Below the pieces are notes generated by a model. The model was given only the letters and a program-made list of their open reading frames with translations, did not search any database and was not told where the DNA came from. A stretch of DNA of 64,000 nt from Streptomyces cathayae. GTDB lineage: Bacteria > Actinomycetota > Actinomycetes > Streptomycetales > Streptomycetaceae. The stretch spans positions 3,410,001 through 3,474,000 of the forward strand of contig NZ_CP121682.1 in NCBI RefSeq assembly GCF_029760955.1. Direction: 5' to 3'. Each line of letters starts with the position of its first letter. Position 1 is the first letter of the stretch. A program made the position numbers and the translations under genes. Of this stretch, positions 35,728 through 45,667 are shown piece by piece.

Positions 35728-36534
35728 GGCCGTCTGTCGTCCGTGCGCAGCACGCGGCGCACCACCGACGTGATGTGCAGTGCGTCGGGCCGTCGAGGAT
35801 GCGGGCCGCGCGACCGGTGCGGAAGAGGGCGGGCAGGTCGGTGTCCGGGCCGAGGCCCGCCGCACCGTGGACCTGGATCGCCGCGCCGGCCACCTGCTGG
35901 AGCGTGCGCGTGGCCGCGACCTCGGCCAGGCCCACCTCCACAGGGGCGTCGTCGCCCGCGTCCAGCAGGGCCACGGCCTCGTGGACGAGCGGCCGGGTGG
36001 TCCGCAGGGCGAGCAGCGACTCGAAGACGTGCCGCTGGACGAGTCGCAGGTCGCCGAGCGGGCCGCGGGAGCGGGTGCGGGCGGCGGCCCGGTCCCGCAT
36101 GAGCTCGAAGGCACGGCCCGCCTGGCCGAGTCAGCGCAGGCTGCGCAGGGTGCGGCCGAGCTGGAGGCGTTCGGCGGCGCCGGCGAGAGCCTTCCCGCGT
36201 GCGCCGATCAGGTGGCCGGCGTCCACCGCTACGCCGTCGAGGGCGATCTCCGCCTGCCCCGCCGCACCGAGCACGGGCAGCTCGCGGACCACCCGGAAAC
36301 CGGGGCGGCGGTGGGGACCAGCAGCAGGGACAGGCCGTCCCGGTCCGGAGCCTCGCCGTCCGTGCGGACGAGGACCGTGACGAGGTCGGCGTCGGCGGCC
36401 CCACTGACGAACCACTTGCGTCCGGTCAGCGCCACCCGCTGACCGGACGCTGTCTCCAGGTCGACGTCGCACACGGCCTCGGCCCTGCCGTGCCGGCACA
36501 CCACGTCGGACATCCGGACGTCCAGTCCTCCCAT
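35728..36534 (-). pseudogene. Acyl-CoA dehydrogenase, multiply frameshifted
   Basis: Acyl-CoA dehydrogenase pieces occur in successive frames on the minus strand. VALTGRKWFVSGAADADLVTVLV (the FAD-domain Lys-Trp turn) comes first, then AEIALDGVAVDAG and AERLQLGRTLRSL, then LALRTTRPLVHEAVALLDAG and GAAIQVHGAAGLG. At least two frame changes and a stop (TGA at about 36133) separate them, and the N-terminal quarter is missing. It converges on the GH88-like fragment at 35727, so two dead genes meet here. Confidence 0.65.
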
Positions 36535-36683
36535 CCCACCTCCCTGCCGTCCCCCAGCAGTCGGACGGGGGAGGCGGTCGGTTCCCGCGCATCGCGCGGA
36601 ATCCGGCCGGGGAGCCGTGGCCGTCGAGGCCGTGGTCGGGCCCGTCGTCACCGGGGCGGCGGGGCGGCGGCCCCGCTCACCCG

Positions 36684-38135
36684 TCAGGGGCCCGGTTCCG
36701 TGTCGTGGTGGGTCAGGGGGACGCCGCCCACCGTGAAGCCGATCACCGTGCCGCCGCCGGCCCGGCGTACCGCGTACGGTGCGCCCCCGTGGGCCAGGGC
36801 CACCTCGCGCACGATGGACAGGCCGAGGCCCGAACCGGGCAGGGAGCGGGCGTCGGCGGCGCGGTAGAAGCGGTCGAAGACGCGGATCAGGTCGGCGGCC
36901 GCGATACCGGGCCCCCGGTCGCGGACCTCCACCCGCACCGTGCCCGGTCGCGCGGGTCCCGCGACGGTGATGTCGATGGGCGCCGTGCCGCCCCGGTCGA
37001 ACTTGACCGCGTTCTCGACCAGGTTGGACACCGCCCGGGTGAGCATCCCGGGCCGTCCGTCGGTCGTGGTGTCGCCGCTCCTATGGACGACGATCTCCCG
37101 TCCGTTGCGGCGCCGGGCCAGTTCCGCCACGTCGTGGGCGATGTCGGCGAGGTCGACGCGCCGCGGCGGCTCGGTGTCGGACTGGCCGGCCGCCAGCTCG
37201 ACGAGTTCGTTGACCAGGTCGGTCAGCTCACGGGCCTCCTGGGAGAGGTCGGCGACGAGTTCCTCACGGGTGTCCGGCGGGAGTTCGTCGATGCGCCGCA
37301 GCAGGGAGATGTTGGTCCGCAACGAGGTGAGCGGGGTGCGCAGTTCGTGCCCCGCGTCCTGGACGAGCCGGCGCTGGTCGTCCTCGGACTGGGCGAGCCG
37401 GCCCAGCATCCGGTCGAAGGCGCGGCCGAGCCGGCCCACCTCGTCCCGGCCGGCCACGGGCACCTGGATGTCGAGCCTGCGGGTGCGGGCGACGTCCTCG
37501 GCGGCGTCGGTGAGGACGACCAGGCGGCGGGTGATGCGCCGGGCCAGCCACCAGCCGAAGAGACCGGCCCCGACCACCACCGCCGCCATCAGGACGAGGG
37601 TGCGCCGCTGGAGGGTCCGCAACAGGTCCTCGGTGTCGCTGAACTCCTGCGCGATCTGGACCGCGCCCCGGCCCTCGCCCAGCGCGACGGTCGCGACGCG
37701 GTAGATGTCGTCGCCGACGTCGACGTCCGCGTGCTCGACCACCCGCCCGGCCGTGGCGGCCCCCGCGACCGCGCGGTCGGCGTCGACCACCGGCAGCCCC
37801 GGATCACCCGGGTCGACGATCCGGCCGTCCGGCCCCAGCACCTGGACGTCCGTCCGGGCGGGCCGCACCAGGTCGTGGCCGGGGGCGTCGGAGGAGAAGT
37901 CGAGCGGTGACATCCGGTTCGACCTGACCTCGCCGCGCAGGTCCTCCACGACCTCGTCGAACACGCTCTGCTGGTCCACCCGGACCAGTCGCGCGGCGGC
38001 GCTGTACGACAGGATGCCGACCAGGACGGTGACCGTGGCCGTCACGGCGGCGAACGCCACCGTGAACCTGGTGCCCAGCGACAGCAGCGGCAGCCGGCAC
38101 CGCCGGGCCCGTGACGCGGGCCGGTCCGGCGCCAC
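36684..38135 (-). CDS. Membrane sensor histidine kinase
   Basis: 483 residues from GTG 38135, which follows the response regulator stop directly (TGAGTG). Helix 1 (about 22-44), an exported sensor of about 130 residues, helix 2 (about 178-198), then HAMP (RRITRRLVVLTDAAEDVARTR), HisKA with the phospho-His in QDAGHELRTPLTSLR, and an HATPase domain with N box NLVENAVKFDR and G1 box DRGPGIAAADL. This is the MprB/TcrY-like arrangement. The signal is unknown; the sensor is acidic and Asp/Pro rich with no metal cluster. Confidence 0.92.
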   Translation of the reverse strand: MAPDRPASRARRCRLPLLSLGTRFTVAFAAVTATVTVLVGILSYSAAARLVRVDQQSVFDEVVEDLRGEVRSNRMSPLDFSSDAPGHDLVRPARTDVQVLGPDGRIVDPGDPGLPVVDADRAVAGAATAGRVVEHADVDVGDDIYRVATVALGEGRGAVQIAQEFSDTEDLLRTLQRRTLVLMAAVVVGAGLFGWWLARRITRRLVVLTDAAEDVARTRRLDIQVPVAGRDEVGRLGRAFDRMLGRLAQSEDDQRRLVQDAGHELRTPLTSLRTNISLLRRIDELPPDTREELVADLSQEARELTDLVNELVELAAGQSDTEPPRRVDLADIAHDVAELARRRNGREIVVHRSGDTTTDGRPGMLTRAVSNLVENAVKFDRGGTAPIDITVAGPARPGTVRVEVRDRGPGIAAADLIRVFDRFYRAADARSLPGSGLGLSIVREVALAHGGAPYAVRRAGGGTVIGFTVGGVPLTHHDTEPGP

Positions 38136-38954
38136 TCAGTCCTCCCGCAGCACGTAACCCACCCCGCGCACCGTGTGGATCAGCTGCGGTGCGCCGGGCT
38201 CGTCGAGTTTGCGGCGCAGGTAGCCGACGTAGACGGCGAGGTTCTTGGAGCCGGGGCCGAAGTCGTAGCCCCAGATACGGTCGTAGATGGTGGAGTGGTC
38301 GAGGACGATGCCCGCGTTGCGGATCAGCAGCTCCAGCAGTTCGAACTCGGTGCGGGTCAGCTCCAGTTCGCGCCGTCCGCGCCAGGCCCGGCGTGCCTGC
38401 GGGTCCATGCGCACCCCGGCCGCGGCGAGGTGCCGCCCCAAAGCGGCGTTCGGGGTCTCCCCCGGCTTCCCCTGGTCCCTCGGCTCCCGCGTCTCCCGCG
38501 TCGTCCGGGAGTCCGGCTGCTCCTGCGCCGTCGGCGTCCCGTCGGGCGCGGAGGCAGATGCCGGGGCCGGGGCTGCCCGGCGGAGCAGGGCTCGCAGCCG
38601 GGCGAAGACCTCCTCGACGTCGAACGGCTTGACGACGTAGTCGTCGGCGCCCGCGTCCAGCCCGGCGATCCGGTCGGCGGTCTCCACCAGTGCCGTCAGC
38701 ATCAGCACGGGGGTGCGGTCTCCCTCGGCGCGCAGCGCCCGGCAGACCTGGAGGCCGTCGATGCCGGGCATCATCACGTCCAGCAGCAGGACGTCGGGCC
38801 GGCTGCGACGGGTCTGTGCCAGCGCCTCGACGCCGTCGGCGACCGCCGTGACCCGGTAGCCCTCCAGGGTCAGGGCGCGCTCCAGGGCGTTGCGGATGGC
38901 CCGGTCGTCTTCGGCGAGCAGCACGGTGGGGGTGCGGGGCGCGGTAGGGGACAC
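38136..38954 (-). CDS. OmpR-family response regulator
   Basis: 272 residues from GTG 38954. Receiver domain with acidic pocket AEDD, phospho-Asp in VLLLDVMMPGIDGLQV and Lys in DDYVVKPFDVEEVFARL. A long linker of about 55 residues, rich in Ala/Pro/Arg/Glu, is unusual for the family. The winged helix follows (LELTRTEFELLELLIRNAG, then YVGYLRRKLDEPG and VRGVGYVL). It is transcribed first, with the kinase gene immediately after, so the pair is made stoichiometrically. The 200 bp upstream should carry the promoter; no operator was recognised. Confidence 0.93.
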   Translation of the reverse strand: MSPTAPRTPTVLLAEDDRAIRNALERALTLEGYRVTAVADGVEALAQTRRSRPDVLLLDVMMPGIDGLQVCRALRAEGDRTPVLMLTALVETADRIAGLDAGADDYVVKPFDVEEVFARLRALLRRAAPAPASASAPDGTPTAQEQPDSRTTRETREPRDQGKPGETPNAALGRHLAAAGVRMDPQARRAWRGRRELELTRTEFELLELLIRNAGIVLDHSTIYDRIWGYDFGPGSKNLAVYVGYLRRKLDEPGAPQLIHTVRGVGYVLRED

Positions 38955-39161
38955 GGTGCCAGTGTGCCAAGCACCTCCGTCCGGCGGACGGAGCAGTGAC
39001 CGAAGAGGTGCCTTCTCACCCTGCTCTCACCCCGCCGTGGTCCGGTCGCGGGTGTCCCTTCCCGCGACCGGACCCTCGCGAACGACCGGACCCGGTCGTC
39101 TCACCCGGCGGCCGCTGTCCATGGAAGACCGCCGGGAGTCGTGGGGGCTGTGGAGGGCCCC

Positions 39162-39872
39162 TCAGCCTGCCGACCGCAGCGCGGCCAGCTGCTCCTCGAA
39201 CGGCACCACGTTGCGCGCGTCGAACTTGTCGTCGACGGCACCCCCGCGTGTGACACGGATCGCGTCACCGCCCGCCGCGCCGCCGTTGCCGTTGACCGTC
39301 CCGTTGCCGTTGACCGTCCCGTGGCCGGCGGCCGGCAGGGCGCCCGCCAGGGCGGCCAGCTCACCCGCCGCCCGGTCGATCCGGGCGTCCAGGCCCTTGT
39401 CCCCCCAGTCCTGGGACGCGGCGTACACCCCGGTGGGGACGACGACCGCGCGCAGGTGGGCGAAGAGGGGCCGCAGGGAGTGCTCCAGCACCAGCGAGTG
39501 CCGGGGCGTGCCCCCGGTCGCGGCGATCAGCACCGGCTTGCCGGCCAGGGCCTCCCGGTCCCGTGCGCCGAGCACGTCGAAGAACGACTTGAACAGCCCG
39601 CTGTACGACGCCGAGAACACCGGGGTGACCACGATCACCCCGTCCGCCCCGGTCACCGCGTCCATCGCCGCGGCGAGCGCCGGAGCCGGGAAACCGCTGG
39701 TGAAGTTGTGCGCGATGTCCACCGCGAGGTCCCGCAGTTCGATCACCGGTACCTCGGACGGAGCCTGCCCGGTGGCCGCGGCGGCCAGCCGCTCCCCGAG
39801 CAGGCGGGTGGACGACGGCACGCTCAGCCCGGCCGACACCACGACGATGTTCACGGCGTTCACGGCGTTCAT
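39162..39872 (-). CDS. NAD(P)H-dependent FMN reductase, CE1759 type
   Basis: 236 residues from ATG 39872, overlapping the upstream stop by ATGA. Flavodoxin-like fold: [20 protein letters not shown] (phosphate loop), [24 protein letters not shown] and [13 protein letters not shown]. It supplies reduced FMN to the coupled monooxygenase. A low-complexity insert (TVNGNG twice, an 18-nt tandem repeat) lies near residue 185, and the start is a repeated Asn-Ala-Val, both signs of local slippage. The pairing with a luciferase-like enzyme defines the CE1758/CE1759 systems. Confidence 0.88.
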   Translation of the reverse strand: MNAVNAVNIVVVSAGLSVPSSTRLLGERLAAAATGQAPSEVPVIELRDLAVDIAHNFTSGFPAPALAAAMDAVTGADGVIVVTPVFSASYSGLFKSFFDVLGARDREALAGKPVLIAATGGTPRHSLVLEHSLRPLFAHLRAVVVPTGVYAASQDWGDKGLDARIDRAAGELAALAGALPAAGHGTVNGNGTVNGNGGAAGGDAIRVTRGGAVDDKFDARNVVPFEEQLAALRSAG

Positions 39873-40954
39873 GCCTTGCTCACTTCCCGGCCGGCCAGCC
39901 GCGAGGAGTGCGTCGGCGCGGCCGGCACGTCGGCCGGGCGGTCCTTGGCGAACTCCTTGCGCAGCACCGGCACCACTTCCTCGCCGAGCAGGTCGAGCTG
40001 CTCGAGCACGGTCTTCAGCGGCAGTCCCGCGTGGTCCATGAGGAACAGCTGGCGCTGGTAGTCACCCGCGTAGTCGCGGAAGGACAGCGTCTTCTCGATG
40101 ACCTGCTGCGGGGAGCCCACGGTCAGCGGGGTCTGCGCGGTGAACTCCTCCAACGAGGGCCCGTGCCCGTAGACGGGGGCGACGTCGAAGTACGGACGGA
40201 ACTCGCGCACGGCGTCCTGCGAGTTCTTCCGCATGAACACCTGACCGCCGAGGCCGACGATCGCCTGCTCGGCCGTGCCGTGCCCGTAGTGCGCGTACCG
40301 GGTCCGGTAGAGCTCGATCATCCGCTTGGTGTGGTCGGCCGGCCAGAAGATGTTGTTGTGGAAGAAGCCGTCACCGTAGTAGGCGGCCTGCTCGGCGATC
40401 TCGGGCGAGCGGATCGACCCGTGCCAGACGAACGGCGGCACCTCGTCCAGCGGGCGGGGCGTGGAGGTGAAGCCCTGCAGCGGGGTGCGGAACTTGCCCT
40501 CCCAGTTGACGACGTCCTCGCGCCACAGCCGGTGCAGCAGGGCGTAGTTCTCGATGGCGAGGTTGATGCCCTGGCGGATGTCCTGGCCGAACCAGGGGTA
40601 GACCGGTCCGGTGTTGCCGCGCCCCATCATCACGTCCATCCGGCCGTCGGCCAGGTGCTGGAGCATGGCGAAGTCCTCGGCGATCTTCACCGGGTCGTTG
40701 GTGGTGATGAGGGTGGTGGAGGTGGAGAGGATCAGCCGCTCCGTGCGCGCGGCGATGTAGCCGAGCATGGTCGTCGGCGAGGACGGGACGAACGGCGGGT
40801 TGTGGTGCTCGCCGGTCGCGAACACGTCCAGGCCCACCTCCTCGGCCTTCAGCGCGATGGCGACCATGGCCTTGATCCGCTCGCGCTCGGTGGGGGTACG
40901 CCCCGTCGTGGGGTCGGGCGTGACGTCGCCGACGCTGAAGATCCCGAACTGCAT
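39869..40954 (-). CDS. FMN-dependent luciferase-like monooxygenase, CE1758 type
   Basis: 361 residues from ATG 40954. Bacterial luciferase-like TIM barrel: [57 protein letters not shown] and [20 protein letters not shown]. It would oxygenate an unknown organic substrate with reduced FMN from the downstream reductase, to which it is translationally coupled. Substrate is not inferable. An imperfect palindrome (GTTGAACCGTAAAC) overlapping a TATAGT -10-like sequence lies 20-40 bp upstream, suggesting control by a MarR-, PadR- or HxlR-type repressor. Confidence 0.9.
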   Translation of the reverse strand: MQFGIFSVGDVTPDPTTGRTPTERERIKAMVAIALKAEEVGLDVFATGEHHNPPFVPSSPTTMLGYIAARTERLILSTSTTLITTNDPVKIAEDFAMLQHLADGRMDVMMGRGNTGPVYPWFGQDIRQGINLAIENYALLHRLWREDVVNWEGKFRTPLQGFTSTPRPLDEVPPFVWHGSIRSPEIAEQAAYYGDGFFHNNIFWPADHTKRMIELYRTRYAHYGHGTAEQAIVGLGGQVFMRKNSQDAVREFRPYFDVAPVYGHGPSLEEFTAQTPLTVGSPQQVIEKTLSFRDYAGDYQRQLFLMDHAGLPLKTVLEQLDLLGEEVVPVLRKEFAKDRPADVPAAPTHSSRLAGREVSKA

Positions 40955-40974
40955 GGCCGTTCACCCTCCAAATT

Positions 40975-41005
40975 GGTTTACGGTTCAACTATACCGGCTC
41001 AACCA
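40975..41005 (-). promoter_or_regulatory. Candidate operator/promoter of the flavin monooxygenase pair
   Basis: On the minus strand TATAGTTGAACCGTAAACCA contains a -10-like TATAGT and the imperfect palindrome GTTGAACCGTAAAC. It is AT rich against the surroundings and sits just before the ribosome site GGAGGGT of the monooxygenase gene. Confidence 0.45.
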
Positions 41006-41059
41006 CTCCCCCTCCCCCCTTATTCCGGTATCCCGCATCCGGTCTGCGAAGCTGCCCCC

Positions 41060-41395
41060 ATGCTCATCGCCCGCTCCGCCGCCCTGTTCGCCCTCGCCGC
41101 GATCCTGGAGATCGGGGGCGCCTGGCTGGTCTGGCAGGGCGTGCGGGAACAACGCGGCTGGATGTGGGCGACCGGCGGCGTCCTCGCCCTCGGCGCGTAC
41201 GGGTTCGTCGCCACCTTCCAGCCCGACGCGCACTTCGGCCGCGTGCTCGCCGCGTACGGGGGCATCTTCGTCGCCGGATCGATCCTGTGGGGCGCGCTCG
41301 CGGACGGCTACCGCCCGGACCGCTGGGACATCACCGGCGCCCTGATCTGCCTGGCCGGAATGGCCGTGATCATGTGGGCGCCGCGCAGCGGCTGA
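41060..41395 (+). CDS. YnfA/UPF0060 family small membrane protein
   Basis: 111 residues from ATG 41060. Four transmembrane helices with the family's signature segments: [40 protein letters not shown] and [20 protein letters not shown], ending in [17 protein letters not shown]. Length is exactly typical. The fold is close to small multidrug resistance proteins, but function is unproven. Single gene, 105 bp from the divergent monooxygenase promoter. Confidence 0.92.
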   Translation: MLIARSAALFALAAILEIGGAWLVWQGVREQRGWMWATGGVLALGAYGFVATFQPDAHFGRVLAAYGGIFVAGSILWGALADGYRPDRWDITGALICLAGMAVIMWAPRSG

Positions 41396-41490
41396 CCGCG
41401 CGCCCGGACGGCTCCGGACACTCCCCGGCGGCCCGCATATGCTGGCCCGGCACGGCACCGTCCGCACGGATCCACCCGGAGGAGCACCCC

Positions 41491-42267
41491 ATGGCCACCG
41501 CCGCACCGCCCGCAGCGTCTCGTATCGCCGTCGTCACCGGCGCGAGCAGCGGTATCGGCGCCGCCACGGCCCGCGGGCTCGCCGAGGCCGGTTACCGCGT
41601 CGTCCTCACCGCCCGCCGCAAGGACCGTATCGAGGCGCTCGCCGAGGAGATCAACGCGGCCGGCCACGCGGCCACCGCGTACCCGCTCGACGTCACCGAC
41701 CGCGCGGCCGTCGACGAGTTCGCCACCGCGTTCAAGACCATCGGCGTCCTGGTCAACAACGCGGGCGGCGCGCTGGGCGCCGACCCGGTCGCGACCGGCG
41801 ACCCGGACGACTGGCGCCGGATGTACGAGACCAACGTCATCGGCACCCTCCACCTCACCCAGGCCCTGCTGCCCCGGCTGGAGGCGAGCGGCGACGGCAC
41901 GGTCGTCGTCGTCTCCTCGACGGCCGGCCACGCCACCTACGAGGGCGGCGCGGGCTACGTCGCCGCCAAGCACGCCCAGCACGTCCTGGCCGAGACCCTC
42001 CGCCTGGAGATCGTCGGCCGGCCCGTGCGCGTCGTCGAGATCGCGCCGGGCATGGTGAAGACCGAGGAGTTCGCCCTCACCCGCTTCGACGGCGACACGG
42101 AGAAGGCCGCCCGGGTGTACGAGGGCGTCGCCGAGCCGCTCACCGCGGACGACGTCGCCGACACCATCACCTGGGCGGTGACCCGCCCGAGCCATGTCAA
42201 CATCGACCTGCTGGTCGTGCGCCCCCGGGCCCAGGCGTCGAACACCAAGGTCCACCGGGAGCCGTGA
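41491..42267 (+). CDS. SDR-family NAD(P)-dependent oxidoreductase
   Basis: 258 residues from ATG 41491, with GGAGGAG upstream. Classical short-chain dehydrogenase: cofactor loop VTGASSGIGAATARGLAEAG, Asp-Val-Thr adenine site, NNAGG, catalytic Ser in VVVVSSTAGHATYEG, and Tyr/Lys in GYVAAKHAQHVLAET. The end TEEFALTRFDGDTEKAARVYEG matches serine/3-hydroxy acid dehydrogenases of the YdfG group. It may oxidise L-allo-threonine or serine-like substrates; the substrate is not certain. It runs convergently into rtcB, with 36 bp between. Confidence 0.9.
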   Translation: MATAAPPAASRIAVVTGASSGIGAATARGLAEAGYRVVLTARRKDRIEALAEEINAAGHAATAYPLDVTDRAAVDEFATAFKTIGVLVNNAGGALGADPVATGDPDDWRRMYETNVIGTLHLTQALLPRLEASGDGTVVVVSSTAGHATYEGGAGYVAAKHAQHVLAETLRLEIVGRPVRVVEIAPGMVKTEEFALTRFDGDTEKAARVYEGVAEPLTADDVADTITWAVTRPSHVNIDLLVVRPRAQASNTKVHREP

Positions 42268-42303
42268 CGGCCGCGACGCGCGGGCCGGTCAGCCCTTCAC
42301 CCG

Positions 42304-43497
42304 TCAGCCCTTCACACAGACGACCTGCTTCAGCTTCGCCACGACCTCCACGAGGTCCCGCTGCTGGTCGATGACCTGCTCGATCGGCTTGTACGCGCCC
42401 GGGATCTCGTCCACGACACCGGAGTCCTTGCGGCACTCCACGCCCCGTGTCTGCTCCTCCAGGTCCTTCGTCGAGAAGCGCCGCTTCGCCGCGTTGCGGC
42501 TCATGCGCCGGCCGGCGCCGTGCGACGCCGAGTTGAACGAATCGGCGTTCCCGAGGCCCTTGACGATGTACGAGCCCGTGCCCATGGAGCCCGGGATGAT
42601 CCCGAACTCGCCGGAGCCCGCGCGGATCGCCCCCTTGCGGGTGACGAGCAGGTCCATGCCGTCGTAGCGCTCCTCGGCCACGTAGTTGTGGTGCGCGCTG
42701 ATCTCCGCCTCGAAGGCCGGCTTCGCCTTCTTGAACTCCTTGCGGATCACGTCCTTCAGCAACGCCATCATGATCGAACGGTTTCGCTTCGCGTACTCCT
42801 GCGCCCAGAACAGGTCGTTCCGGTAGGCCGCCATCTGCGGGGTGTCCGCCACGAAGACGGCAAGGTCACGGTCGACCAGGCCCTGGTTGTGCGGGAGCTT
42901 CTGCGCCACCCCGATGTGGTGCTCGGCCAGTTCCTTGCCGATGTTCCGGGAACCGGAGTGCAGCATCAGCCAGACCGCACCGGTCGTGTCCGTGCAGACC
43001 TCGACGAAGTGGTTGCCCGAGCCAAGCGTTCCCATCTGCTTCGTGGCCCGCTCCTGACGGAACCTGACCGCTTCCGCCACGCCGTCGAAGCGCCCCCAGA
43101 AGTCGTCCCAGCCGCCGGTCGTGAAGCCGTGCAGCCGGGCCGGGTCCACGGGGGAATCGTGCATCCCGCGCCCGACCGGGATCATCTGCTCGATCCTCGA
43201 GCGCAGCCGGGACAGGTCGCCCGGCAGGTCGTCGGCCGTCAGGGACGTCCGCACCGCCGACATGCCGCAGCCGATGTCGACCCCGACCGCCGCAGGACAC
43301 ACCGCGCCCCGCATCGCGATGACCGAGCCGACCGTCGCGCCCTTCCCGTAGTGCACGTCCGGCATCACGGCGAGGCCCTTGATCCAGGGCAGGGTCGCCA
43401 CGTTCCGCAACTGCTGGAGGGCGCCCTCCTCCACCGTCGCCGGGTCCGTCCACAGACGGATCGGCACCTTCGCACCCGGTATCTCCACGTACGACAT
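42304..43497 (-). CDS. rtcB: RNA-splicing ligase RtcB
   Basis: 397 residues from ATG 43497 (MSYVEIPGAKVPIRLW); 15 further codons upstream are unlikely. It joins 3'-phosphate or 2',3'-cyclic phosphate RNA ends to 5'-OH ends using GTP and manganese. Visible blocks are MPDVHYGKGATVGSVIAMRG, AAVGVDIGCGM with the metal-binding Asp and Cys, HSGSRNIGKELAEHHI, the histidine pair in SAHHNYVAEE and the GTP-binding SHGAGRRMSRNAAKRRF, whose histidine becomes guanylylated. It is of the shorter bacterial branch. No rtcA or rtcR neighbours. Confidence 0.95.
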   Translation of the reverse strand: MSYVEIPGAKVPIRLWTDPATVEEGALQQLRNVATLPWIKGLAVMPDVHYGKGATVGSVIAMRGAVCPAAVGVDIGCGMSAVRTSLTADDLPGDLSRLRSRIEQMIPVGRGMHDSPVDPARLHGFTTGGWDDFWGRFDGVAEAVRFRQERATKQMGTLGSGNHFVEVCTDTTGAVWLMLHSGSRNIGKELAEHHIGVAQKLPHNQGLVDRDLAVFVADTPQMAAYRNDLFWAQEYAKRNRSIMMALLKDVIRKEFKKAKPAFEAEISAHHNYVAEERYDGMDLLVTRKGAIRAGSGEFGIIPGSMGTGSYIVKGLGNADSFNSASHGAGRRMSRNAAKRRFSTKDLEEQTRGVECRKDSGVVDEIPGAYKPIEQVIDQQRDLVEVVAKLKQVVCVKG

Positions 43498-43712
43498 ATC
43501 GCCCTCATTCCCCCGAAAAACAGCATAAGCGCAAAAGAGCAAAAGCCGTCGTTCAGGTCGACGAAGCGGACTTCGGACCGGCGTTCACGGCAGTGCGTGC
43601 GATACACATTGTCTGCCGGGGGTGCCCCCGTGCGGCAAGCGATTAACCAGCGGGGACACTGAGAGACCCGGCGGGCTGCGGCCCGCACCCGCCCGTCGAG
43701 AGGAGCCCGGCC

Positions 43713-44621
43713 GTGCAGCGGAGGGCCTACGTACCCGGCGTCGCCGCGCTCCTCGCGGCCCTGCTGGCCGGATGCACCGGAAGTTCGGGCAGCGGAAGCC
43801 AGTCGGACAACTCCAACCCGGGCAGCGCCGGTACGGCCTCCCCGGTGGCCCAGCCGGGCAGATACGCCACGCTCCCCGAGCCCTGCGGCGCGATCGGCCC
43901 CAAGACGCTCGACGAACTCCTGCCCGGCATCAGGGAGATGGCCGATCAGGCGCAGCGCGAGAAGGCGTACGCGGGCGAGCCGGCCCTCACGTACGACACC
44001 GACCGCAAGGTGGGCTGCCGTTGGAAGGTGGAGTCGTCCCAGGCCACCGGTCGCCTGGTGATCGACCTCGAGCGGGTCGTCTCCTACGACAACGCCGTCA
44101 GCGACGACAACCAGGCCCAGCAACTCTTCGCGACGAAGCAGGAGGCGGCCGACCTCCCGGAACCGACGACCACGGAGTCCGGTTCCGCTTCCCCGGACAC
44201 CTCCCCCTCACCGGGTTCCTCCGACTCCCCCGACCCCACCGGCTCTTCCGACCCCACTGGTTCTTCCGGCTCTTCCGGTTCTTCTGGTTCCTCCGCACCG
44301 TCCGACGCCGCGTCCTCGGCTTCCGGCTCACCGTCCGACGGCGGCTCCTCCCCCGCGTCGCCGTCCACCTCGCCCTCCGGCCTCCAGCCCCGCGTCCTGG
44401 AGGAGTTCGGCGACGAGGCCTTCATCGACGACGAGCTGAGCAGCTCCGGTTCGACCGCGGAGCAGCGCACGGTGACTGTGGCGTTTCGCACGTCCAACGT
44501 GATCGTGACGATCGAGTACACGGAGCAGCCGGCGACCGTCGGTGCCGTCCCGGACAGCAAGGAAATGCAGGACAGGGCAAGGAAACTGGCGTCCCTGCTG
44601 GCCGATTCGCTGAGCGGCTGA
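43713..44621 (+). CDS. DUF3558 family lipoprotein
   Basis: 302 residues from GTG 43713, with GAGAGGAG upstream. Signal peptide with lipobox LLAGC at residues 17-21. DUF3558 features are YATLPEPCGAIGPKTLDELLPG and CRWKVESSQATGRLVIDLERVVS. A Ser/Pro/Gly/Asp-rich insert of about 90 residues (PTGSS and SGSSGSS units) splits the domain, which resumes with TVTVAFRTSNVIVTIEYTE. Exported, lipid-anchored, function unknown. A paralogue follows directly. Confidence 0.85.
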   Translation: MQRRAYVPGVAALLAALLAGCTGSSGSGSQSDNSNPGSAGTASPVAQPGRYATLPEPCGAIGPKTLDELLPGIREMADQAQREKAYAGEPALTYDTDRKVGCRWKVESSQATGRLVIDLERVVSYDNAVSDDNQAQQLFATKQEAADLPEPTTTESGSASPDTSPSPGSSDSPDPTGSSDPTGSSGSSGSSGSSAPSDAASSASGSPSDGGSSPASPSTSPSGLQPRVLEEFGDEAFIDDELSSSGSTAEQRTVTVAFRTSNVIVTIEYTEQPATVGAVPDSKEMQDRARKLASLLADSLSG

Positions 44622-44779
44622 GCCCCGCTCGCACTTCCTCCACCGCCCTGCGCGAAACGCCCGAAGGAAGACCACACGAACGGCGCACCGCGTACGGTGA
44701 CCCCTCGGACCCCTTTTCGACCGCAGGTTCGACCACGGGTTCGACCGCAGGGAACACGAGCGTCATGAGTGAAGGAACC

Positions 44780-45667
44780 ATGCAGCGACGAGCAGAGTGT
44801 GACATGGGGGTACCGCCCACGCCGTCCGGGCAGCGGGGGAGAGCCAAGCGCCTCAACCGCGTTCTTGTCTGCGCGGCGGCCGTCCCCGCGATGCTGATCG
44901 CCGCCGGCTGCTCCTCGGACTCCGGCTCCGACGGCGGCGAGGACAAGGCGGCCGGCGCCTCCGCGTCGGCGTCCGCGAGCCCGTCCCCGACGGTGCGGGC
45001 GGCGGTGTACACGGACCTCCCGGAGGCGTGCGGCGCCCTGTCGGAGAAGACCCTGGACGACCTCGTGCCCAAGGCGAAGTCGGGCAAGGAGAGCCAGTCC
45101 GACGACATCGCCACGCGTGCCGGCTGCTCCTGGGACAGCCTCACCAACAACGGTGTGGACGGCTCGCAGTTCCGCTGGCTGAACGTGTCGATGCTGCGCT
45201 TCGACTCGGACGTCGCACGCGGCGCGGGCGACGAACTGGCCAAGGAGTACTACGCCAAGCAGGTCAAGGACGTCCAGGCCACCGACGGCGCCAAGGGCCT
45301 CGAGGCGGAGCCGCTCTCCGGCACCGGCGACGAGGCGACGGCCGTGCGCTACGACCTGAAGAAGAAGGAAGGCACCTTCAAGCAGCAGACGGTGGTGGCG
45401 CGCGTCGAGAACGTGGTCATCACCCTCGACTACAACGGGGCGGGCCTCGCCGGGGACAAGACGCCGAGCGCCGACGACCTGATGAAGGACGCGAAGAAGG
45501 CGGCCGCGGAAGCGGTGACGTCCGTGACCGGGACCAAGGACGGCAAGGACGACAAGGGCAGCAAGGACGACAAGGCCGACGAGGGCGACAAGAACAGCAA
45601 GAACGGCAAGGACGACGGAGACGGCGGGGCCCCCGGGAGCGGCGCGCCGCTGGAGTCGAAGAGCTGA
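44780..45667 (+). CDS. DUF3558 family lipoprotein, paralogue
   Basis: 295 residues from ATG 44780 (MQRRAECDMG), chosen because a GAAGGA sits just before it and the first paralogue also starts Met-Gln-Arg-Arg; ATG 44765 is in frame. A long basic N-terminus precedes the signal helix and lipobox (MLIAAGCSSD). The DUF3558 domain has YTDLPEACGALSEKTLDDLVP and CSWDSLTNNG, then VVARVENVVITLDYNG. The C-terminal 50 residues are an alternating Lys/Asp tail. It shares domain order with the upstream gene, so the two are a tandem duplication. Function unknown. Confidence 0.85.
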   Translation: MQRRAECDMGVPPTPSGQRGRAKRLNRVLVCAAAVPAMLIAAGCSSDSGSDGGEDKAAGASASASASPSPTVRAAVYTDLPEACGALSEKTLDDLVPKAKSGKESQSDDIATRAGCSWDSLTNNGVDGSQFRWLNVSMLRFDSDVARGAGDELAKEYYAKQVKDVQATDGAKGLEAEPLSGTGDEATAVRYDLKKKEGTFKQQTVVARVENVVITLDYNGAGLAGDKTPSADDLMKDAKKAAAEAVTSVTGTKDGKDDKGSKDDKADEGDKNSKNGKDDGDGGAPGSGAPLESKS

